A stretch of DNA of 26,232 nucleotides from JAURVT01 sp049059935 (GTDB lineage: Bacteria; Actinomycetota; Actinomycetes; Propionibacteriales; Nocardioidaceae), in NCBI RefSeq assembly GCF_049059935.1, contig NZ_JBMGQR010000060.1, positions 1 through 26,232 on the forward strand, read 5' to 3'. Made by a program: the position numbers and the translations under genes. Below, piece after piece: positions 21,024-26,232 of the stretch; positions within the stretch are counted from its first letter, which is position 1; each line of letters begins with the position of its first letter. The notes beneath the pieces were generated by a model, which worked only from the letters and a program-made list of their open reading frames with translations, did not search any database and was not told the DNA's origin.

Positions 21024-21659
21024 TCAGGGGTCGACGCCGACGACGCGCAGGCAGATGTCGACGTAGCGGGCCGCGATCTCCTCGGGGGTGTCGGGGCCGT
21101 CGGTGCGGTACCACCGGGTGATCGACTGGAGCATGCCGAGGATCGCGCGGGTGGTCTCCCCGGGGTGGGACGCCCGGAAGACGCCGCTCGCCACGCCGTC
21201 GTCGACGATCTCGGCCAGCACGGTCTCGACCTGCTTGCGGAGGGCGGCGTACTGGGCGCGGTTCTCCGCCGACAGGTAGCGCGACTCGGCGTCGAGCGCC
21301 GCCGCCCGCACCCGCCGGGTGCCGTGCAGGGTGATCGCCTCGACGACGTTCTCGAACCGCCGGCGCACGTCGTCACCGCCGTCGGACGCGGCCGCCTCGA
21401 CCCGCCAGAGCAGGTCGCGGATGCCGCCGGCGACGAGGGCGAGGAGCACGCCCTCCTTGCTGTCGTGGTGGTAGTACAGCGCGGGGACGGTCTGCCCCAC
21501 GCGGCGCGCGATGTCGCGCACCGAGGTGCCGTGGAACCCGCTCTCGTAGAAGGCGTCGAGCGCCGCCTCGAGCAGCGGGGTGAGCGCGGGGGCGTCGTGA
21601 CGACGCCAGTCGACGTCGCCGACCGGCCTCTCCGCCGACACCCTCGCGCGCGTGCTCAT
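21024..21659 (-). CDS. TetR-family repressor
   Basis: The 211-aa protein has the TetR N-terminal helix-turn-helix: EAALDAFYESGFHGTSVRDIARRVGQTVPALYYHHDSKEGVLLAL (residues about 31-75). The C-terminal ligand/dimerisation domain is all-helical. ATG 21659 overlaps the TGA of the nitronate monooxygenase gene (ATGA), so repressor and enzyme are made together. Two matching palindromes (20087-20100 and 22664-22677) lie at the promoters on both sides, so it most likely represses the MpaB-like gene, its own operon and the divergent crotonase gene until an acyl-CoA-like or other ligand appears. Confidence 0.88.
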   Translation of the reverse strand: MSTRARVSAERPVGDVDWRRHDAPALTPLLEAALDAFYESGFHGTSVRDIARRVGQTVPALYYHHDSKEGVLLALVAGGIRDLLWRVEAAASDGGDDVRRRFENVVEAITLHGTRRVRAAALDAESRYLSAENRAQYAALRKQVETVLAEIVDDGVASGVFRASHPGETTRAILGMLQSITRWYRTDGPDTPEEIAARYVDICLRVVGVDP

Positions 21660-22630
21660 CGGACGACGGTACCCGCGAGCCGCGCCCCGATCAGCGTCTC
21701 GGCCTCCGACACGATGCGCGAGATCAGCTCGGCCACCGTCGGCACGTCGCGGATCAGGCCCTGGCTCATGCCGGCGCTCCAGACGCCCTCGTCGGTGTCG
21801 CCCGACTCGTAGACGCCCTTGCCGCGCTGGCCGGAGACGAGGTCGCGGACGTCCTCGAACTGCCCGCCGGCGTCGAGGATCTCGACCACCTTCCGGCTCA
21901 CCTCGTTGCGCGCCACCCGTGCGGTGTTGCCCAGCGTGCGGAACAGCAGGTCGGTGTCGCGCTCGGTGGCGTCGACGAGCGCGTCCTTGACGTTCTGGTG
22001 CACCGGCGCCTCGGCCGTGGCCAGGAAGCGCGTGCCCATGTTGACGCCGTCGGCGCCGAGCGCCAGCGCCGCGACGAGGCCGCGCGCGTCGGCGAAGCCG
22101 CCCGAGGCGATCATCGGGATCTCCACCTGGTCGGCGGCCGCGGGGATGAGGACCAGGCCCGGGACGTCGTCCTCGCCGGGGTGGCCGGCGCACTCGAAGC
22201 CGTCGATGCTGATGCCGTCGACGCCGAGGTCCTGGGCCTTGACGGCGTGGCGCACGCTCGTGCACTTGTGCAGGACCTTGACGCCGTTGTCCTGGAACGC
22301 CGGCAGGTGGTCCTTGGGGTTGAAGCCGGCCGTCTCGACGATCGTCACGCCCGACTCGACGATGACGTCGCGGTACTCGGCGTACGGCGGCGGGTTGATC
22401 GACGGCAGGATCGTCAGGTTCACGCCGAACGGCTTGTCGGTGAGGTCGCGGGTGCGCGCGATCTCCTCGGCGAGGTCCTTCGGGGTCGGCTGGGTGAGCG
22501 CGGTGATGAACCCGAGGCCCCCCGCGTTGGCGACGGCGGCGACCAGGCCCGCGCGGCCCACCCACTGCATGCCGCCCTGCACGATGGGGTGCTCGACGCC
22601 GAACTCCTCGGTGAACCTGGTGCGCAACAT
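21656..22630 (-). CDS. Nitronate monooxygenase family flavoprotein
   Basis: The 324-aa TIM-barrel flavoprotein has the NMO pattern: an N-terminal HPIVQGGMQWVGRAGLVAAVANAGGLGF, the ECAGHPGEDD segment with the catalytic His150, and ASGGFADARGLVAALALGADGVNMGTRFLATAEAPVH for FMN phosphate binding. Nitronate monooxygenases oxidise alkyl nitronates; related proteins in lipid-degradation clusters may have other oxidase roles. AGGAGG lies 7 nt before the ATG. It is the first gene of the NMO-tetR operon, so autoregulation through operator O2 is expected. Confidence 0.87.
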   Translation of the reverse strand: MLRTRFTEEFGVEHPIVQGGMQWVGRAGLVAAVANAGGLGFITALTQPTPKDLAEEIARTRDLTDKPFGVNLTILPSINPPPYAEYRDVIVESGVTIVETAGFNPKDHLPAFQDNGVKVLHKCTSVRHAVKAQDLGVDGISIDGFECAGHPGEDDVPGLVLIPAAADQVEIPMIASGGFADARGLVAALALGADGVNMGTRFLATAEAPVHQNVKDALVDATERDTDLLFRTLGNTARVARNEVSRKVVEILDAGGQFEDVRDLVSGQRGKGVYESGDTDEGVWSAGMSQGLIRDVPTVAELISRIVSEAETLIGARLAGTVVR

Positions 22631-22659
22631 CGATCGTCCTCCTGGGACCGTCGGGGGTC

Positions 22660-22677
22660 TTACCTAGCGTTCGTTAA
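22660..22677. promoter_or_regulatory. TetR operator O2
   Basis: TTACCTAGCGTTCGTTAA (22660-22677) matches the O1 context (20083-20100) at 14 of 18 bases and keeps the TAnCG-N2-CGTTA palindrome. It lies between the divergent nitronate monooxygenase (22630) and crotonase (22727) genes. A -10-like TAGCGT at 22688-22693 for the plus gene begins 11 bp after it. One half-site is imperfect, so binding may be weaker than at O1. Confidence 0.65.
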
Positions 22678-22726
22678 GGCTCGATGCTAGCGTCGATCGA
22701 CCCGCCGTGCGAGAAGGGACCACCCC

Positions 22727-23509
22727 ATGTCCGAGTCCGACACCTCCCCCGTCCTGGCCGAGCGCCGGGGCACCGCACTGTGGCTGACGGTCAACCGTCC
22801 CGACGCGCTCAACGCCGTGACCGCCGCGATGCTCGACACCCTGGCCGACGAGGTCGAGGCCGCCGCCGACGACGCCGACGTGCGCGTCGTCGTGCTGACC
22901 GGCGCCGGGCGCGCCTTCTGCGCCGGCGCCGACCTCGTCGCGGGCGGGGGCGACAAGCCGGGCACCGACACCATCGACGCCGCCAACCGCCTCGTCCGCG
23001 GGCTGCGCACGGTGCCCAAGCCCGTCGTCGCGGCCGTCAACGGTCCGGCCGTGGGGGTGGGGTGCTCGATCGCGATCGCGTCCGACGTCGTCCTCGCGAA
23101 GGAGTCGTCGTACTTCCTGCTGGCCTTCGCCAACGTCGGCCTGATGCCCGACGGCGGTGCGTCGGCGCTCGTCACGGCCGCCGTCGGACGCGCCCGCGCG
23201 TCGAGGATGGCGCTGCTCGCCGAGCGGGTGCCCGCCCCGCAGGCGCTCGACTGGGGCCTGATCGGCCAGGTGGCGGCGGACGAGGCCTACGAGGCCGACG
23301 TCGATGCGCTCGTGGGCAGGCTCGCCGCCGGCCCCACCGCGTCGTACGCGCGCACGAAGGCCGCGCTGCACACCACGTCGCTCTCGCTGCTCGAGGAGGC
23401 CTTCGCCGCCGAGCGCGAGGGCCAGTCGGCGATGTTCGACACCGACGACTTCACCGAGGGCGTCGCGGCGTTCCGCGAGAAGCGCACGCCCTCCTTCGTC
23501 GGGCACTGA
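22727..23509 (+). CDS. Enoyl-CoA hydratase/isomerase (crotonase superfamily)
   Basis: The 260-aa protein has the crotonase fold: NRPDALNAVTAAM, the first oxyanion-hole loop GAGRAFCAGADL (residues 59-70), the second NGPAVGVGCSIAIASDVV, and FANVGLMPDGGAS. The last has Asp instead of the Glu pair of true hydratases, more like PaaG- and isomerase-type members, so the exact reaction (hydration, isomerisation or other) is open. It acts on acyl-CoA thioesters. AAGGGA lies about 7 nt upstream of ATG 22727. The gene is under operator O2 and divergent from the nitronate monooxygenase; a role in fatty-acid or aromatic-acyl catabolism is likely. Confidence 0.87.
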   Translation: MSESDTSPVLAERRGTALWLTVNRPDALNAVTAAMLDTLADEVEAAADDADVRVVVLTGAGRAFCAGADLVAGGGDKPGTDTIDAANRLVRGLRTVPKPVVAAVNGPAVGVGCSIAIASDVVLAKESSYFLLAFANVGLMPDGGASALVTAAVGRARASRMALLAERVPAPQALDWGLIGQVAADEAYEADVDALVGRLAAGPTASYARTKAALHTTSLSLLEEAFAAEREGQSAMFDTDDFTEGVAAFREKRTPSFVGH

Positions 23510-23526
23510 CCTCGTCGGGCACTGAC
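23495..23526 (+). repeat. 16-bp tandem duplication over the crotonase stop codon
   Basis: TTCGTCGGGCACTGAC (23495-23510) is followed directly by CTCGTCGGGCACTGAC (23511-23526), identical except for the first base. The copy includes the stop codon, so the protein end is unaffected. Confidence 0.7.
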
Positions 23527-23563
23527 GCGGGCGCGTGTCGCCGCCGGGTGGTTCGATGGCGAC

Positions 23564-24211
23564 ATGCAGATCACCAGGTACGGACACGCAGCCCTGCTCG
23601 TGGAGGCGGCCGGCACGCGCGTGCTGCTCGACCCGGGCACCTTCAGCCTCGACTCCGCCTTCGCGCTCACCGGGCTCGACGCGGTCGTCATCACCCACCA
23701 GCACCCCGACCACGTCGACGTCGAGCGCCTGCCCGGGCTCGTCGAGGCCAACCAGGGCGCGCTGCTGCTGGCCGACCCGCAGACCGTCGACCAGCTCGGT
23801 GCCGCCTGGACGGCCACCGAGGCCGGCACGTCGTGGGAGGTGGGCAGCCTCAGCCTGACGGGCGTCGGCGAGCGGCACGCCGTCATCCACCCCGACATCC
23901 CCCGCATCGGCAACGTCGGCCAGCTCGTCACCGGCGAGAACGAGCCCGTGCTGTTCCACCCCGGCGACACCTACGAGTACGCGCCCGACGGCGTCGACGT
24001 CCTGGCGGTGCCGCTGTCCGCTCCGTGGGCCAAGTCGTCCGAGACCGTCGAGTTCGTCCGTCAGGTGGCTGCCCGCGTGGTGCTGCCGATCCACGACTGC
24101 ACGGTGTCCGAGCTCGCGCGCCCGATGTACTGGGGCAACGTCGCCAACCTCGGCGGCACCGACGACGCCCGCTTCCTCGGCCAGGACGAGTCCACCGAGG
24201 TCACGCTCTAG
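23564..24211 (+). CDS. MBL-fold metallo-hydrolase (UlaG-like)
   Basis: The 215-aa protein has the metallo-beta-lactamase fold: YGHAALLVEAAGTRVLLDPGTFS at the start and the zinc motif THQHPDHVD (His45, His47, Asp49, His50) after the first strand, with further ligand positions in HAVIHPDIPR, FHPGDTYEY and VLPIHDCTV. This is the UlaG/L-ascorbate-6-phosphate lactonase-like subgroup often seen as stand-alone hydrolases of unknown substrate. It should be a cytosolic metal hydrolase. The ATG is 6 nt after TTCGAT, a weak -10. Its 3' end overlaps the convergent deaminase gene by 4 nt. Confidence 0.85.
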   Translation: MQITRYGHAALLVEAAGTRVLLDPGTFSLDSAFALTGLDAVVITHQHPDHVDVERLPGLVEANQGALLLADPQTVDQLGAAWTATEAGTSWEVGSLSLTGVGERHAVIHPDIPRIGNVGQLVTGENEPVLFHPGDTYEYAPDGVDVLAVPLSAPWAKSSETVEFVRQVAARVVLPIHDCTVSELARPMYWGNVANLGGTDDARFLGQDESTEVTL

Positions 24212-25236
24212 GCGTCCGCGTCCCGGTGGGCCTCGATCTCGGCGGTCAGCGAGCGGCGCACGTCGTCGGTGGCGAACGAGGCGTCCACCGACGCCTGCGC
24301 GAGGTCGACCAGCGCGCCGCGATCGAGCCCGAACACGTCGTGCGCCAGCTGGTACTCGCGCTGCAGCGTGGTGTCGAACATGCCGGGGTCGTCCGAGCTG
24401 AGCGTGACGACGACGCCGGCGTCGCGCAGCGCGGTGAACGGGTGGTCCTCGATCCGCTCGACCGCGCGGGTGCGCAGGTTCGAGGTCGGGCAGACCTCGA
24501 GGGGGATGCCGTGCTCGGCGAGGTGCGCGAGGAGCGCGGGGTCCTGGGCGGCGGCGATGCCGTGGCCCACCCGCTCGGCGCCGAGGTGGCGCAGCGCGTC
24601 CCAGATGGTCTCGGGCCCGGTGGTCTCGCCCGCGTGCGGCACGCTGTGCAGCCCGATGGCGCGGGCGCGCGCGAACACGTCGGCGAACTGCGGGCGGCCG
24701 ACGCCGATCTCGGGCCCGCCGAGGCCGAAGCCCACGCTGCCCTCGGGCGCGTGCTGCTCCACCCAGTCGATCGTCCGCTCCCCCGACGGCAGGCCCAGCT
24801 CGCCGGGGATGTCGAAGATCCAGGCCAGCTCGACGCCGTGCTCGGCCCGCGCGGCGCGACGCGCGGACGTCAGCGCCTCGGCGACCGCCTCGGGCGCCAT
24901 GCCCATCGCGGTGACGTGGCTGTCGGGCGTCACGGTCAGCTCGGCGTACCGCACGTTCTGCGCCGCGAGGTCGGCCGCGACGCCCACCACGAGCGCCTCG
25001 ACGTCCTCGGGCTCGCGCACCAGCGAGTTGACCGCGATGTACACCTCGATGAAGTGCGCGAAGTCGGTGAACTCGTAGAACGCGCGCAGCGCGGCCTCGT
25101 CGGTGGGCACTCCCCCGTCAGGGTGCCGACGGGCCAGGGCGAGTACGGTCGGCACCGATGCCGAGCCCACCAGATGCACGTGCAGCTCGGCTTTCGGCAG
25201 TCCGGCGACGAAGCGGGCGACCTCAGGATCGTTCAC
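24208..25236 (-). CDS. Adenosine deaminase-family protein (possibly aminofutalosine deaminase-like)
   Basis: The 342-aa protein is a TIM-barrel amidohydrolase of the adenosine/adenine deaminase family. Metal ligands appear in LHVHLVG (His19, His21), HSVPHAGET, GHGIAA and SSDDPGMF (the DD pair). True adenosine deaminases have HLDG, with an Asp that binds the ribose 5'-OH; here it is HLVG (Val23). That loss suggests another nucleoside, such as 6-aminodeoxyfutalosine of the menaquinone futalosine route, or a derivative with a blocked 5' position. GTG 25236 is best; a TTCCAT box lies 6 nt upstream. It is divergent from the XRE-MurA gene, so the palindrome there may affect both. Confidence 0.83.
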   Translation of the reverse strand: MNDPEVARFVAGLPKAELHVHLVGSASVPTVLALARRHPDGGVPTDEAALRAFYEFTDFAHFIEVYIAVNSLVREPEDVEALVVGVAADLAAQNVRYAELTVTPDSHVTAMGMAPEAVAEALTSARRAARAEHGVELAWIFDIPGELGLPSGERTIDWVEQHAPEGSVGFGLGGPEIGVGRPQFADVFARARAIGLHSVPHAGETTGPETIWDALRHLGAERVGHGIAAAQDPALLAHLAEHGIPLEVCPTSNLRTRAVERIEDHPFTALRDAGVVVTLSSDDPGMFDTTLQREYQLAHDVFGLDRGALVDLAQASVDASFATDDVRRSLTAEIEAHRDADA

Positions 25237-25262
25237 CGCGCCATGGAACCATGAGACTTGTT

Positions 25263-25284
25263 TATCTCATATGTGAGATAGGGT
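25263..25284 (+). promoter_or_regulatory. Palindromic operator and leaderless promoter of XRE-MurA gene
   Basis: TATCTCA (25263-25269) and TGAGATA (25274-25280) form a perfect 7-bp dyad with a 4-bp spacer. The -10 TAGGGT (25279-25284) overlaps its right arm and is 7 nt from the ATG at 25292. A bound dimer would block polymerase. The obvious candidate is the XRE domain encoded downstream, giving autoregulation; the divergent deaminase start is 27 bp from the dyad. Confidence 0.65.
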
Positions 25285-25291
25285 GAGAGAC

Positions 25292-26232
25292 ATGAGCGAC
25301 GACTACCTGGTCCGCATCGGCGGCCTGATCCGCGACGCACGCAAGCACTCCGGCTGGACGCAGGCCCAGCTGGCCACCGAGCTCAGCACGAGCCAGAGCG
25401 CCGTCAACCGCATCGAGAAGGGCCAGCAGAACCTCAGCCTGGAGATGCTCGCCCGCATCGGCGAGGCGCTGGACTCCGAGATCGTGTCGCTGGGCGCGTC
25501 CGGCCCCAGCCACCTCCGCGTCGTCGGCGGCACCCGCCTGTCGGGCGAGATCGACGTCAAGACCTCGAAGAACGCCGGCGTCGCTCTCCTGTGCGCCTCG
25601 CTGCTCAACGAGGGCACCACGGTGCTGCGCAAGGTCGCCCGCATCGAGGAGGTCAACCGCCTGCTCGAGGTGCTGGAGTCGATCGGCGTGCGCACCCGCT
25701 GGCTCAACGACGACAACGACCTCGAGATCGTCCCGCCGGCGCGCCTGGACATCGCCGCGATGGACGAGGAGGCCGCGCGCCGCACGCGCAGCATCATCAT
25801 GTTCCTCGGCCCGCTGATGCACCGCCAGGACTACTTCGAGATCCCCTACGCCGGTGGCTGCGACCTCGGCACGCGCACCGTCGAGCCCCACATGACGGCG
25901 CTGCGACCGTTCGGCCTGGAGGTCAAGGCCACCGAGGGCAGCTACCACGCCACCGTCGACGCGGCGAAGGGCCCGCTGCGTCCGATCGTGCTCACCGAGC
26001 GCGGCGACACCGTCACCGAGAACGCGCTGATGGCCGCCGCCCGCTACGACGGCACCACGGTCATCCGCAACGCCAGCCCGAACTACATGGTCCAGGACCT
26101 GTGCTTCTTCCTGGTCGAGCTCGGCGTCGAGATCGAGGGCATCGGCACCACGACGCTGCGCGTCACCGGCTCCCCGCAGATCAACCGCGACGTCACCTAC
26201 GCGCCCAGCGAGGACCCGATCGAGGCGATGAG
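25292..26232 (+). CDS. XRE helix-turn-helix fused to MurA-type enolpyruvyl transferase (partial)
   Basis: The frame reads 313 codons and continues past the window. Residues 5-66 are an XRE/Cro-type helix-turn-helix (RIGGLIRDARKHSGWTQAQLATELSTSQSAVNRIEKGQ). From about residue 74 the protein is a UDP-GlcNAc enolpyruvyl transferase-like (MurA/EPSP synthase) domain: LRVVGGTRLSGEIDVKTSKNAGVALL carries Lys93-Asn94, equivalent to E. coli MurA Lys22-Asn23. YAGGCDLGTRTVEPH carries Cys190 and Arg195, equivalent to Cys115 and Arg120. The Cys that fosfomycin alkylates is kept. This may be a second MurA that senses substrate and represses its own promoter, or a catalytically altered regulator. Start: ATG 25292 with TAGGGT 7 nt upstream. 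Confidence 0.85.
   Translation, partial: MSDDYLVRIGGLIRDARKHSGWTQAQLATELSTSQSAVNRIEKGQQNLSLEMLARIGEALDSEIVSLGASGPSHLRVVGGTRLSGEIDVKTSKNAGVALLCASLLNEGTTVLRKVARIEEVNRLLEVLESIGVRTRWLNDDNDLEIVPPARLDIAAMDEEAARRTRSIIMFLGPLMHRQDYFEIPYAGGCDLGTRTVEPHMTALRPFGLEVKATEGSYHATVDAAKGPLRPIVLTERGDTVTENALMAAARYDGTTVIRNASPNYMVQDLCFFLVELGVEIEGIGTTTLRVTGSPQINRDVTYAPSEDPIEAM

Noticed and set aside
22684..25254. An 856-aa plus-strand open frame covering crotonase, MBL and deaminase genes
   Set aside because: Shadow frame in high-GC DNA; the real genes in other frames have intact motifs and starts.
1..26232. CRISPR arrays, tRNA or rRNA genes
   Set aside because: No regularly spaced repeats and no cloverleaf or rRNA-like conserved stretch were recognised by reading; a tRNAscan or Infernal run would settle short RNAs.

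Overview
The window comes from a high-GC Gram-positive actinobacterium, most like the Nocardioidaceae (for example Nocardioides or Aeromicrobium), although the exact genus cannot be read from the sequence. The reasons are the GC- and CG-rich codon use, actinobacterial regulatory motifs (a CGAAC-N4-GTTCG SOS box and a rifamycin-associated element), and many genes whose start codon lies 6-7 nt after a TANNNT -10 box, the signature of leaderless mRNAs.

Layout. 1-51: first codons of a minus-strand gene under an SOS promoter. 186-3515: small housekeeping and accessory enzymes (SRPBCC protein, two VOC proteins, a small tautomerase-like protein, an aminoglycoside-phosphotransferase-fold kinase, a P-loop kinase-like protein). 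3524-5531: an anomalous lower-GC island bounded by an imperfect 20-bp direct repeat. It holds an orphan 291-aa protein, a small membrane protein interrupted by two amber codons, a strong hairpin and decayed sequence, but no recombinase. 5548-7562: a non-canonical MTHFR-like protein, two small coupled genes and a frameshifted membrane/GAF-like gene. 7639-9941: a HelD/HelR-type RNA polymerase recycling ATPase with a rifamycin-associated element at its promoter. 9913-11177: a secreted protein and a GrpB-family protein. 11279-15206: a minus-strand operon of a pterin dehydratase-VOC fusion, an AraC-type regulator, a VOC protein and a UvrA-like ABC ATPase, which looks like a self-contained protection/resistance cassette. 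15283-20090: alpha/beta hydrolase, VanY-like lipoprotein, aldo/keto reductase coupled to a nucleoside deaminase, a DMT-type transporter and a small membrane protein. 20075-23509: a TetR regulon with two matching palindromic operators controlling an MpaB/DUF2236 oxygenase-like gene, a nitronate monooxygenase-tetR pair and a crotonase-family enzyme. 23564-25236: an MBL-fold hydrolase and an adenosine-deaminase-family protein. 25263-end: an XRE helix-turn-helix domain fused to a MurA-type enolpyruvyl transferase, preceded by a perfect palindrome over its own promoter; the gene runs off the window.

The most interesting points are the XRE-MurA fusion with its likely self-operator, the RAE-helR unit, the two-operator TetR regulon, the island with its repeat ends and double-amber membrane gene, and the widespread fixed-spacing leaderless promoters. 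All functional calls rest on reading motifs by eye; no database search was run.
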